From contig CM040755.1 of NCBI GenBank assembly GCA_022829145.1, positions 17,956,063 to 18,020,062 of the forward strand: a stretch of DNA of 64,000 nucleotides, read 5' to 3'. The notes under the pieces were generated by a model. It ran no database searches, was not told where the DNA came from, and saw nothing but the letters and a program-made list of their open reading frames with translations. The position numbers and the translations under genes were made by a program. Shown here in pieces: positions 27,601-40,568 of this stretch. The DNA comes from Albula goreensis (lineage: Eukaryota > Chordata > Actinopteri > Albuliformes > Albulidae). Each line of letters opens with the position of its first letter. The first letter of the stretch is position 1.

Positions 27601-30600
27601 GGAAAACATGGGTATAGTGCATTGTCTTACTTAGCCCTTCATCTTTAAACAGGGTTTGTGTCCTGTCTTGTCAAAGTGGTACGGTGAACCACCAAAAGAG
27701 GGTTCAATCTGGACCTTGCTTGGTTTTGCTTTATACTCGTTCCTTTATCTCTGTTTTACTGAAAATCTCAGGAGGAAATAAAACAGCCTCTGGCTATTTA
27801 ACTGTGTGCCTCGTGTTCTCATTCTAGTTGAGTCATCACCCTGCACAGTAGCTCCACCTGACACTGTGCCACAGGAGTGTTGTGTGAAGATCACTTTTCC
27901 TGCCAAACAAAGTTTCTTCTTTGCATGTGAAAAACTTCTTCCAGGAGTGGCAGCAGGACCCACTGGTCTCAGAAAAGCTCCAACACAGCTATTTATCCAG
28001 AATATGCAAGTTGGGGGAATGTTGAGTTTAAATTGCATTTCTGTGGTTAGGGGGTTCTGTTCTCTGTACTCAATACCCACAGTTTGCACACCTGTATCAA
28101 AACATTGAAACCAAAACTCCTGCCTGAATTTTAACTCACCACAGCATACAATTACTTCATTTTATTAAAAAAAAATACTGGTGTGCCTTGACCAAGGTTT
28201 TTAACTTTAATTTCTTTACAAATATCAAAATGAATAAATTAAGTTTATTCAACATGTACACTTTGTAGGTCACCCTATTTAGGATCATCCTCAGCACATG
28301 GCTAACGGATGAAATTATTTGAGTTTAATAAATCATGGAAAATGACCTACAAAAACAGGTCATTATGAAGGGGAAAAAGTCATTTATGTACCACTTGAGG
28401 AGAAAATGTTTCCTATCGTGAGCTGTTGCCCCAGGTTCATTGCACATTTAGCCCATCACAATTGCAATTTTCTTGTAAAAGCTCTTCAGTCCTCATAAAT
28501 CAATGGTGTACACCAAAAGTTATCTGTGACTTTGTTTGCATTCACATTTGCTTTCTGTGAGGTTGAATCATGAGGCCAAGACACCTACCCAGCAAGCAGT
28601 GAGTGTATAGATCTTCCCTTCACCACTGCTGTAATTGATATTAGTTTTCAGGCCAGCTTGTGATTTTGCGATGACTTCAAATGCCATTGCTTACACTAGA
28701 GGTCCAAATTATACTCTTATCTCCCTCTGAGACAAATCTTTGCTGTTTAATGTTGCATTCATATTTCCTCACTTACATGTCACAAAATCTAATCTGAGCA
28801 GGATTGATTTACCTTAACGTCCTTTACCTTTATATGGCTTTCTGGAGAAAAACTTTACAATAATTGTGATACATCAACTGTTAAAGACCTGTGCATGTAC
28901 AGAGAAGACATAATGATACTTTACAATACTCATGAGTATTCTCCATACAATGCAATGCATACATGTCCAGTTAGTATTACTTCAGTTACATGACTGATAG
29001 GCCAGCCCACAGTATTTTTCCAGTTGATATTGAGGGCTTACCAGACAACATCATTGGAATGGTTTCACTGCTTCCCCAAAGCCCTATCTGACATCTGTTT
29101 GTTTTCCAAAAAGTGGTCATGGCCGATTCCCGCCGCTTTTTACCAGATGGAAGGAATTCCTGGAGGGAATGTGTGAAGCACTGGTTTTGCATATTATTTT
29201 CAAAGTAGGGCTGGGGCTGCAAAAAGAACAATCACAGATTACACTGCATGTAACATCCAGAAGATGCCTCCATGCACCAGAGCACTAAAGCTCTCATGCA
29301 CTCACATGGAAGATTGCCAGAAAGAATACAAACTGAGCTCCTCACCCCAAATAGAGAACAGACATCATGTCTCATGATATTTTGACTGGAGCCTGACCTA
29401 TTAGTCTGACCTGCCACAGCTCATAGACTCCTCCGTCACCAGTGACTCCAGGTATTCCTGTTTGCTGGCCCTACAAGAGCAAAGAAAGAAGCAGCAGCAT
29501 TTCAGATAGTCTTGGTCACATGGTGACCAGTGTAGCTAATTATGACAGGTCAGAATTTGAGTCTGGGACCATCAATGTATTAGCAGGATACAGGTCACCT
29601 CAAGGGGCTCTTGCTGTAAACTCTGGACTCTCCACCAGAAACATGCCATTTCAAACAAATATGTATATACAAATATTGTTTTATGTATACATGATTATAG
29701 GTGGCCCTTTTCCACTGGCCAGTGAAAGGCATAATATTTTATCTGGCTCAAGAAGAATATTAGGACTTTCAACCTACACCAGAACTGTTGGATGTGGAAA
29801 AGCTTTGAAGGGTGCTGTAAATTGTGCCAGTTCACAGAGCAGGCCGCTAGATATTTGAGCTGATTATCTTATCTAAAATGGTTAAGTGGTCAATTTACAT
29901 CGAAAACTGAGTATCTAATTGTGTATCTTGTTAATGGAACCCATAAATAGCAGTGGTAAACATAATGTACAGGATATCCCTTCTGTGGAATGTGTATGGC
30001 TTGTGAAACTCTGGATACAAACAAGATGCTTTGTGTGATCCTGATAAAGGCTCTGTTATTTCCTGTGATTATAGAGCTCTGCGATGTTTTCCCCATGTGT
30101 CTATTTCAGGATGTGCCCTCTCATGCTTTAGTAGTCTGCACCAATGACTGCAAGTCATGTATTCATGACCTGACTTTACAAGATTTAATCAAGCACTGTG
30201 GTTGACAAATTAGACCTGTAAAATTCCAGATCTCATACTACTCCCATTAGCAAGGTGCCAGTGGCTAATGCAGTTATTGGGGGCCAGATCAGTGCTGTCT
30301 GAGAGAAACTGCCTGTTGAGGGAACTTCACTAATGGCCCCCTCCCTGTTTTTGAAAAACAGGCTGTGATCCTTCCTGAAACTACAAAGCACTCGTTCCCT
30401 CTGCCTGAAGTACAAATGTACATATTGTTTGGAGGGCCCCCGGTCCACAGTTACAGGATATGATGCAGCTCTTACTTTACAATCAGCCCAGGACACAATC
30501 ACCCATGATTCCTCCTAATGCAAAAGGTGGCCGTTTCTGATAATTGGGAATGTTGTATTGCATAAATGAACTGGTATAGCAGTGTTTATGTTACACACCA

Positions 30601-32945
30601 GTATATGGTACTGGCTCATGACAAATTATATTGATGTATATCCATAACATTACTTATATTAACTTTGTGATGGAATTCCAACTTGCTAAATTGAATCAGC
30701 ACTGTGATTAATGAGACATTTAAAATCTAAGGCCTAATGCTTCCAAATGTATAACCCTGCCATAGCCTTAAATTCCATCCATTTTTCTCAAATGCAGTTG
30801 ACACTATATGGATACATGCTGTTTTTTTACTGACTGTATTTGCTTAATGGTTTTATACACTTTCTAATCAGATGGTACAGATGAAAGAGTATTGATTTTA
30901 AATAAAAATGATTAACATTAACAACTTGCAATGAATCATAGGAACCCAATTCATATAATTGGTGTATTAATGCCCAGGGGATAAATCTTTAAAGAACACT
31001 GATTTAAACTGCCTGAAAAAGACAAGCATGATAATAACAGTAACACTGATATTGGTATCTGTGATGTGAACCAATGTGCAAATGTGATAGAGTAAATGAT
31101 AAAGTGAGGAGGCCAATGGCTCAGGAGTCAGAGACGGTGAACATTTTGGATACTGAAGAGTATAAGGAATGTGCTTCATTATGGTAAGTAGTGAACCTTC
31201 AGCCACCGAAGCAACCTGTGATTAAAACACATTCCTCTGCTACACTTTCCACAATACCTTTGATGCATCAACTGTACAAGGTAAATGTTACCACTTCTGA
31301 GGAGCTTGGGCCATAAGATTTTATTTGTGCTGCAAACCAGTGGATGAAGAGGTAAAAACGATATGGTGGCAATGGTAGCTTGCAATGAGCCACAAAAAAT
31401 GAAGAATTACTGGAATCTGCTTGGATTATTTACCCAGCCAGTATTCTTTCTAATTCAATTTGCGTCTGTCAGAAGTGATAAGCTATAGGCCTAGTGTACT
31501 GAATGCCAGACACCTGCTTTAGTCTATCGATACTGAATGCTGCTGTGCCAGTTAGCATGCCACAGCAAAGAGCACAGCTAATGTGCATGATTTCACAATC
31601 ATACAATGTGAACAATCACAGCACACAATCGGTAACTTTTTTATGCAGATGCTTTAAATTAAGGCTCTGTTTAAAGGTACTGTACTTATAAATGTGTTCA
31701 AGGACATGTCCAGTTGTGTAAGGATTCTTATGTGAAATGTCACTGTATGATATCCATATGATTTTTGCTAGAATTATTAAAACATGGATCGTATCTAGGC
31801 ACTATTGAGCAATACATTCCAGTTGTGTCCTGGCACTGCTGTTAGAGTGGCATTGTGCTTTGGTAATTTGTTTAATTACCAAAATGCTACAGGTTAAAAT
31901 CCTGGAAAGTAGGACCATGGTGTTGTACCTTTCTGTGGAATTCTGCATTAGGTATTTATCTTTATACAGCAGGGAAGGAAAGCTGTGGAATTTGCCCTTG
32001 TAAAAAGATGAGATATAAAAAGCCTTTCCCCATTTCCCCAACAGAGATTTTAATGAATTTGATAGAGGAATATTTTCTTGCCTGATGCCAAAGACAATTA
32101 CCAGCATATGGGACAGTCACTGCACAAAATAGGCTCTTCTCAAGTACATCCTGTGAGATAAATTCTCTGAATATGTTTTCCCTCTTCTCCAGCATATTTA
32201 CTTTTGTGCTAGGTCTCCCATTACTTCCCACCCTGCCCCATTCTAGTCAAAGGTATTACACAATGGTGCTCATTTTATTATGGCAAGGCAAAGCTGAATG
32301 ACAAAGCCATTTTGACAATGGGTGCCAATTAAAAAGCATGAACATTCCTCTACCCTGTAAAAGAACAGTTTTTCCCACCAGACAACGATGTTCCTTTCTC
32401 AGAAATCTGTTATCGTTCTTCCTTTGTCTCACAAAAAATCTTAATTAGACCTTGAAGAAGAATTGTCAAAGACATTTCCATGGAAACCAAAAAGAGACAA
32501 ATGGACAGAAACCTATTCATACCAGTTGCTGCAGTTGTGTCAACTATTCAAACATTTTCAGTTAGAAATATTTGTATTCACTGATCTCTAAAGGTAAGAT
32601 TAATGGCTTTGTTACTGACCCATTTATTTTTTGAGTGAACCCTCACCCCCACAACCCTCAAATTTCTTGCACTTAGCAATCCTCACAGCTATACCAGGAC
32701 CTACCAAACAAGTAAAACCTTCCATTTCACATAATTTCTGGCTATATTTACATTTATCCATTGTCACATTAGGTATTCGCATAGTTAATTGTGTTAGTAA
32801 GCATTTCTATATTATTTAAAGTTTGACTCTACAAGCATCACATCAGGTACATTTGCAAAAATGTGCAAAATTCAGTAATTTGGCTAATTATTTCCCAAAC
32901 ATCATTACAATACATGGTATGTTAAATAACAAAAGATAATTAACT
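27601..32945. other. Anonymous DNA; one 16-bp palindrome
   Basis: No gene supported. AATACTCATGAGTATT at 28925-28940 is a perfect 16-bp palindrome. Open frames at 27806-28108 and 29442-29858 carry no recognisable domains and I treat them as chance. Confidence 0.45.
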
Positions 32946-33200
32946 TTTTAATTAAATACATTACGTGGCACTGCCCTTGAACTCAATAATTTATCCTTAG
33001 AGTCACAGTGCCTGAATATCCTTGCCGACTTGTGTAAGTGCACAACACACAGCCAAGTCCTTAATCGACTTTCTTTCTCTGCGACGCTTTGGATATCAGC
33101 CCACCAGCTCACAGTTTCCCTGTAGAGTGCTTCTTTTCTTGTATAATCATGAATAAATTTTAGCAATACAGAACAGATTTCTTCTTCTGCACTGTCAGGC
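32946..33200 (-). CDS. Possible coding exon or pseudogene fragment (minus strand)
   Basis: On the minus strand one frame stays open from an in-frame TAG near 33203 to a TAA near 32946, about 80 codons. The translation is hydrophilic and looks protein-like, for example SAEEEICSVLLKFIHD and later YRETVSWWADIQSV. It contains several CpG dinucleotides (around 33005-33085) in otherwise CpG-poor DNA. A possible splice acceptor (TGACAG or GTGCAG) lies at the upstream edge. No good donor precedes the TAA, so it would have to be a terminal exon or a pseudogene piece. I do not recognise the family, and no neighbouring exon was found. Confidence 0.22.
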
Positions 33201-36200
33201 TATTCGTCTTGTGTGCCCAAAGCAATGTTCTCTTCCTGCCTTCAATTTTACCCCCTTGGAAAACATGACAAGAGTCTGCAAGCTAGAAAATAAGGACCCA
33301 CATGCAATAAATGGGAAAAATAGGCTTTTGAGTGGGAGTTGATAACATTTTTAATAGATGTCTCCTATTCCAAGTGTCCAGGTGTGAAACCAAAAAAAAA
33401 AGGATATTTATACTGTTTTAAAGGAATATTCCAGAATGTAATGTAATGTAGTTATCATCTGTGCTTTACAATGCCCTGTACCAGCTATTTGCATATTACT
33501 GAAACATTTAGGCATTTCTATAGTATGTCACCCATTTCTGTTTGTCCAATAATTACATCCTATTGTACCTCAGCTAGTTACCCCACTGTAATGTGGTTGA
33601 CCATTAAATTCAAAACATTCTGGTTTAGCATTATTCTAAGTTCATTCTAAGTGGTTCTGAATATGTTCTATTAAGAGTGCCTGGGTTGGCTAAACCTTAC
33701 TAAAGTGTTCCATTACTTGGCCATTTCCTGATTATGACCTGATCTTCTGTTTCGTGCATTTAAATGGCCCTGATAAAGAAATGCTGTGTGCATCTTCAAT
33801 AGCTTGATTCTGCTGATATCTAGAAAAAACCTTTTTGGATCCAAACAGATAATAATGGCAGTTTCCACTCCAAATAAACATACATAATATTTACAGCAAA
33901 AATTTGCATTAAAAGAACATACTGTAGACAAAAGCATTGATTTGAATTTGCATTAAAAGAACAAGTAGACAAAACCCTTCTGAATTATTTATTTATTGAT
34001 CTATGTGTTTCATTCAGAGAAATTCACAGTAAAAGCCCATTATTACAAGAAGCCTAAAGAACAATGAAGCCATCATGACTCATTGTCATTGATGTGAGAA
34101 AATTAACTGAGTTGCATTTTTCATTGGTAAAAAATTTGAACTACAATCACAACAAGACTAACAGGAATACTTTAGCTAATGCTAAATAATGTGGGACACA
34201 CTATTATCAAAAATGTTTCATATAAAGAAGGGGGAGGGCAGGTATGACCAATTAATTGGTTAGAAGATAATATTTCAATGAGACCTTAAATATTGGCAGT
34301 TTAAGTATTGGTGGCTAAGTTAAACTGCACCTGAAAAATGACAGCAGCCAATTTGACAAATAAGGCTATATATTTTAAGTGTACATTTCCAGTAAATAAA
34401 TAATTCTTTTTTCTTTTTTCAAATCTGGGTGTTTGGCACATCAAGTTCAAAGTTAGTAAAACTACCAAATGATTCCATTCTACATGTGTATTCTATTTGC
34501 CAATCTTAGATGGTAGATGCTACACATAACGTCTAAAGCGTTTCATTCATACAGCTAATTTTGTATGATGAGGTTCACTGGCTCTCATACCTGACATGCA
34601 ACATACATTTTTTTCTGTGGACTGAAGAGGCTTGGCGCAGAAGGATGATGTAAGGCCTGCTTTAGTACTGCTTGAGCCAGATGGATTTGTTGTAGTTGCT
34701 CCATTCATGTACTTCTGTAGTTTGTTTTGTTCAAAGAACAAGCTAATGAATCTTTCCACTGGAACTCAGATGGATGCAAAACCAGACCTCTGTTTTTCAG
34801 TTTTGGTGTTTATCTAAGCACTGCAGAGAGCTGGTACGCACAACAAAAACACCCATTCACAACCCGTTTACTCAGAAGTAAATCCAGTTAGAATCTGGAT
34901 ATCATAAATGACTGAACGTATGCTGAAGAAAAGAGGAGCCCTTTGAAGTTTATGTGCCATTTGATCTGCCACTGGTGATGTGATATTGATGGAAAAGGTA
35001 CCAGCACTCCGAACTCTTATTTTACAATGGTGTCAAAATGGACGTGTGTTTTCAGAGTCAAATTTGTGCAGTGGGGATATGCGGGCAGTGGGATAAGTTG
35101 TGCTGAGGTACACTGAGGTCAGCATTTCAGCTCTACTCTCTGCTGGATTCTCAGTCTCCATTCTATTCCAATTCTGTTAAATTTTGACCCAAATAGTATC
35201 TTTTCACAACACAGTGCAGAGATTCCTAAAATGGGTGAAACCTTTAAAAAGTGTGTGTGAGCATGTGTCTGTATATTCTGTGCTGCGTTCTGTGTAAAAC
35301 AAGGGCACACCTCTCGCCTTTTTTCAAAGTGCATTGATTTTTATATTGGAAAACTACGGCATACTCCTTTTAAAGTGTTCAATTTCCAACTGTTGTATTA
35401 GCAGGAGTGCAGCAGTGTTCTGGCCTTGGGCAGATTAATGCTGTAGTCAGACATGACCTCTACCACGAGGTCTTCAGCTGCTCCACAGATTACAAAAAAA
35501 TAAGAAAAATCGGCACAACTGCACAGCACTACTCTCTTGTCTCAAACTGTCAACGAGGTCAGCTTACTCACTTTTAATGTGTGCTGCTCATTGTAGCCGC
35601 TCCATCCTTTTAATGTCTCATGTCCACAATATAAATTCTTTCTCCAATTTAAAAAAAATAATTTGCCAAGGTTTTTTTATAAGCATTCAGTTATTAAAAT
35701 ATAACAATTGCTGACCTTGGTGAGCATGCTAGCTATAATTAATAGCACATATTACATACTGTGGCACCAGCTGAAGCAAGGCTGAGACTGTCGTTTGGGG
35801 GTTGAGCCACTTTGCTATTCATTTGTCAGAGCAGAGTGAAACAAAGCAGCATGCAGTGCATACACATTAATAGCACCCAAGACATGCTTGCTAATGTACA
35901 ACACAGCTAGAAACCCCCCCATATCTGCCTACCCATCCCACCCACAGTGAGCACTACATTATACATAACCACATTATGGGCAGATAGAATTAACCAATAA
36001 GAAATTAAAGCTAAAGAACATGTCAGGAGGTGTGATAAGCATATGGTGTTAATAATGAAATAATGAGCAACAATTACAACACAAAAATAGTAAAGTGTAT
36101 TTCTCTTACAGGAGGGGGTGACTAGAACCTGCTTAGAATCTATCAAGGGTCTTGTTGCCCTTCTGCCAGTGACTTTGTCACACAGCCTCACAGACTCAGT

Positions 36201-38536
36201 GCATAGACAGCAATGGTAACACTGAAAAATGGCATACAGCCAGACGATATAGTGAGCACTTCCATTCAGTCATATCCATTGGCAGAGACAAACTCAAATC
36301 ATATATTTATTTGCAGTGGTCCTAGGGCAGCTTTCTATGTGAGATCTGGAGTAAGCCAGGACTGCAGAGTGCAGGTATGTCACATATCTCACACCACTCC
36401 ATCTGTCATCAGCTCATTCCTTTCAGCCTCAGCTGAGTGGGTAACCAAGACATCCTCCTTAACAACTAATGCAATGGACTAACAATTTCTATGGTGTTCA
36501 GTTTTATATCAAATGTATCAATACAATTACCATAATATTTTGTGTAATCTGTATGTGTTCGATTTTAGCGGTGGTTGTTGGCAGCAGTATGGTGGCACAG
36601 GTGGCATCTAGACAGTAGAAAGCATCCCATCTGATGTTGGTCCCTGTGCAGTATGGTGTAAGCCATGGTGCAGCCTTAAGCAGCTCTTTCCTGCTTCATT
36701 CAGGGACAGAGGTCATGCATTTTTAGAGGAAGAACGCATCCCTGCCCCATTGGGAGAGGCTGGTAATTAAGTGAGGAAAAGGATAAAGTCTTAAAATCCC
36801 TCCGCTCTCTGGTAATCATGGCCCAAGGCTCCTTTCAGTGAACCACATGTTCCAGCAATTCATTTTTCAGACTTGAGTATGTGTACTCTTCTCTTCTGTT
36901 GAACAATACTGTGAGGGTCAGCAGGGGATTTTGTTGACAGGGCAACCTTGGCGAGCCTCAGAACAACTTACCACCCAGGGGGGGTTTGGGCAAGTATTCT
37001 TCTCTCCCTTCCTTTTTCAAGAAAATAGAATTCAGTTCTTCAGATCCTACTTAATTCAAGTATCTACTGCACTTCTTATACTGAAATTTGAGTGCATGTA
37101 TTGAAAAGCATGATGAACATACATTTTTAGCAGGAAAGAGCAAATAATTATTTAGTGTTTGGAGCTGGAAGAGATTGAACAGTCAACAAAATGCTTTATA
37201 TATGAATAAACAAGCAATTTATCATTATGGCCATTATTTTTAAATAATAAATGACAGCTTTGGAATTGTTCCTCCTGTTAATATTTTTCAGAAGTTGTTC
37301 TTGGTTTTGTTTCGAGGTAAAAAGCTGTGGTGACAGGTAAATGACAGACCTTCCACTGATCCAGGATCAGGTAGCTGCTGACCCTGAGGCAGTTCTCATG
37401 GCTGCAGTTTTAAGCCTCAGGCAGCGTCACATCTCTTTAATCCACATCACTTCACATCAGCTCACCTCAGGGAAATGGCAGATCACTGTGTTAGAGCCCA
37501 CCAGACCCCATCTTCCAGTGACACACCTCCCTATGGACTGTGGCACACATACAGGTGAGCCACAACAGAAAGATCGTCATGCCAACATGCCCCACAGGCA
37601 CAAAAATAAGTCAGATAAAATCTTGGTAAGGAATCTCCTTTGTCTACCTCAATAAAACACCAGCTGCTCCTTGCTGACATTATTAATTCAGTTTCTCTCC
37701 TCTCAGGCTGTGTTAATAAACTTTCTCCTCTCTCTGACACTGTTAAGAGGGTCTCTCCTGTAATCTGAAATAGACAGTCTTTCTCTTTCTCTCCCATGTC
37801 CACATTGCAGGGACAATAGAAAGATTCTGATCTAAGAGGCCCAGCTCAGCCCATGACAGAGCATGTGTTTCTCTCCAACTCCTAAGTGGATGAATCAATC
37901 TATATCAGAGTCTGTGGAAAAACGTATTGGGCACAGTGTCTCCATATAAACGTTTCCCCAACCATAGGATTAACACTTAATGACAGCATGTCCAGAGATC
38001 CAGACTTTTCTACTCATGCTGAAGAGGGCTAGGTTACCTGTTTTGACATGCACCTCTATGTAAATTCCTTTTTAAATACCTTTTTGACCCAGAGGGCTCT
38101 CACAGTCCGTTGTCCTGTGAAAATACGTTTAATTACAATGGTAACAGTTGTAAGGTTATCAGTAGATAGAAATTTTGGGAACAGAGGGTGAGGTGTGTGG
38201 GGATCAGAGGCAGGTGGTAGCAGGGTTCTTTGTATAAGCATGGACATAATTGAGAACACAAAACATTTACTGTATGCTTTTTTTGACAAAATGTCATTAA
38301 TTTTTATGAACAACATATCAGTAAAGTGTTCAGATACATTATTAATGCAGACAAAAAATAATTTCGCACAGAGGAGGTAGCTCTATCTTAGTCATGTGAG
38401 CGTAAACAAATCAATATTCCAGCCATTTAAAGAGAATTAAATTCACTCAATATGTGAAGCAAAGCCAGGAGACAGAATACTGAATGCTGGCAAAAACCCA
38501 AACACTAAAGGGTAGTGGAAGAGGGATGTACTCATT
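33201..38536. other. Anonymous DNA with minor tandem repeats
   Basis: No supported gene. A ~45-bp direct repeat (AATTTGCATTAAAAGAACA) has copies at about 33900 and 33945. Three degenerate ~30-bp CT-rich units (TTAATxxAxTTTCTCTCCTC) lie at 37673-37766. Small open frames, such as 34632-34817 and 37341-37655, show no domain. Confidence 0.45.
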
Positions 38537-39325
38537 GGGCCTCATTTATCAATATTTTCTTTGAACCATGTGTAAATGCGTAAATGGGTACAAACTAACA
38601 AATCCTGCCAATTTTATCAAATGTGTAGACACAGCAGTTATTTGCTTCCATGTGCATATGCTGATAATTACCAATTGACCATGAATGAGAGGTGCAGTCA
38701 CAGACTTTGTGATTAGCATAATTTCACACACCTAAAATACGATATGAGGTGCTTTGAATTCTGGCACTTTAAAGAGATGGCTGAGAAAAGACAAAGGAAA
38801 GGAAACTTCTCAGAAGAAGAGATCAAGGATCTATTAATGAAATTGCAATCCAAAAAAGTATCATCTGCACTGGGGAAGACCAAAGTCAACCGAAGTATAA
38901 TGGCTGTAGTAAATTTGTTGTTGCAAATTCCACACAAAATAATTTGATTTTGGGGTTTAAATTGAACTTTATCAAACAGAATAAAATAAAGCTTAAAACT
39001 CAAACTCAAAGGCAAAATTGCATTCAAGCATTCATCAAATGAATCAGCAAATGACGCATGACATTGTTCAATGTTGAATCCAACTGTCATTTTAATATAA
39101 TTTAAGCCATTATAGTTTAATATCTAATGTACTTACAATTTATAAAAAATAATTTTATCACTCCCTTTTCAATGTAAAGAAATTTTGAAGATATGACAAC
39201 AATAAAAGGGAAAACAAGCAAAGCTGGCTTTACAAGCTTGTTTTAATTTTTGCACACAGTATGAACAGTTTTGGGTACTAATGAAATCTGTTCAGGTCTT
39301 ACATATGAAACATTTGATAAATCCC
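38537..39325 (+). mobile_element. Probable Harbinger-like DNA transposon remnant
   Basis: The left end GGGCCTCATTTATCAA (38537-38552) has the form of terminal repeats seen on Harbinger-type elements. A matching but degenerate right end (TTGATAAATCCC, 39314-39325) is possible. Between them lies a Myb/SANT-like fragment, the usual second protein of PIF/Harbinger elements. No transposase was recognised and no target duplication could be fixed. The right boundary is tentative. Confidence 0.35.
38777..38947 (+). pseudogene. Myb/SANT-like DNA-binding domain fragment
   Basis: From the ATG at 38777 the product begins MAEKRQRKGNFSEEEIKDLL, resembling the N-terminus of Myb/SANT-like proteins such as MSANTD4 and the Myb-like protein of Harbinger transposons (basic stretch, NFS, then an acidic helix with paired Leu). 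The frame ends at 38947 after 56 codons, before a whole domain could be completed. The later residues (KTKVNRSIMAVVNLLL) fit only loosely, suggesting a frame change. An upstream in-frame ATG at 38744 is probably not the native start. In Harbinger systems this protein helps the transposase reach the nucleus and bind DNA. Confidence 0.45.
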
Positions 39326-40568
39326 ATGTTATTTGCATGAATGCATTTTCAAATGAATTTGCAATCCAATGTATTCAGACCATGGTTGATGCTTATTGAT
39401 AATTTAGACACAAAACATTTTTTTCTTGGGTAACTAAGCTCATAAAAGCATATGGCACTTCCCCTAAACTGTATTCTGAAAAAAAATCAAAACCGCAGAA
39501 GATGGTAAACATATGTCCTCACTTATCTTTACTTATAAGGCCTTATACAGGCTTATAAAGGCCTTATCTTTCCAATTCTAGCCACTTATAAGGTTGGCTA
39601 GAATTGCAAATCCTTAGGAAATTAAATGCATTATTGTGTCACTGAAACATAAATAATATTGAAGTTAACCAAAAACTGAACCAATAAGTGAAGGTAAAAT
39701 TACAGTATTCTTAATTTCACTATACGCATCATAACTAACATGGACTCAGTATCTCAACCACTTCCTGCAGGGAAAAAGAATTAACTGAATGTTGACATGC
39801 TATGTTCATATCAACTATTTAATTATGTCTATGGCAACAGTTTGTTCATAATAATCCCAGCAATTTCTGTATCTCAATCCTTTCAGTGCTGTTCATTCAA
39901 TTTCCCACTCAGCCATCTAGCTGAATTGCAGAGCCTTTTCTACTGTGTTATTTGACAAAAGTGTCACATAATACATTAAAGATGGAAGGACAGTGTTCAA
40001 AGGTCATTGTCCAAATGGATCTGAATAAATCTGCCAACTTCACAGCAATCAAAAATGTACCATATCTAAAAGAGCTGAACATTTTTATTATGCAAATTCT
40101 ATGTTAATGAATATTAAAAAGGGCACTAAAATATGCAGACCTTCATGTTTTTGTGTTCTAAAATATATTTTAATCTGATACTATTAATAGTCAACTGTGT
40201 GAAACAGGTTACTCCTCAATAACAAAGTACAAGCCTTCAAAATAGGGAGAAGAGGGAGAATCAATCTTAATTGAGTGTGACTTTAAGCCTTTATCACTAG
40301 CAATTAAATGCTACATTTTTTCAGTCATAGTTGCAAATTTAACTCACCATTCAATGCGAGAAATAATACATGCATTTAATTGTAAATAAAATAAATTAAA
40401 ACAAAGGACAAATACTGCCTGAATTCTGAACGACAACAGATCTGAATATTTGTGTGATTAATTCAGTGAATTCAGGGGAATTCGTCCTATCGCCACCATT
40501 TTATTACATACTTTAAATAGAGAAAGATATATATCTTAAGATATCTCTTTCTCTATATATCTAGACCT
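39326..40568. other. Anonymous DNA with short inverted repeats
   Basis: No gene supported. CTTATAAG-containing repeats cluster at 39528-39600. An imperfect palindrome, AGAGAAAGATAT...ATATCTCTTTCTCT (40519-40554), lies directly before the truncated transposon. Confidence 0.5.
39574..39605. repeat. Perfect 11-bp inverted repeat (hairpin)
   Basis: AATTCTAGCCA (39574-39584) and TGGCTAGAATT (39595-39605) are exact reverse complements around the 10-nt loop CTTATAAGGT. Confidence 0.8.

Noticed and set aside
27640..27840. LTR-like stretch with AATAAA and a downstream GTGTGCCTCGTG
   Set aside because: No TG...CA boundaries or target duplication could be found.
29442..29858. 138-codon + frame
   Set aside because: No domain, no exon signals and no CpG or codon bias that I can see.
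36575..36640. SINE-like CAGTATGGTGGCACAGGTGGCA
   Set aside because: Similarity is short, and no RNA polymerase III A and B boxes at proper spacing or tail could be identified.
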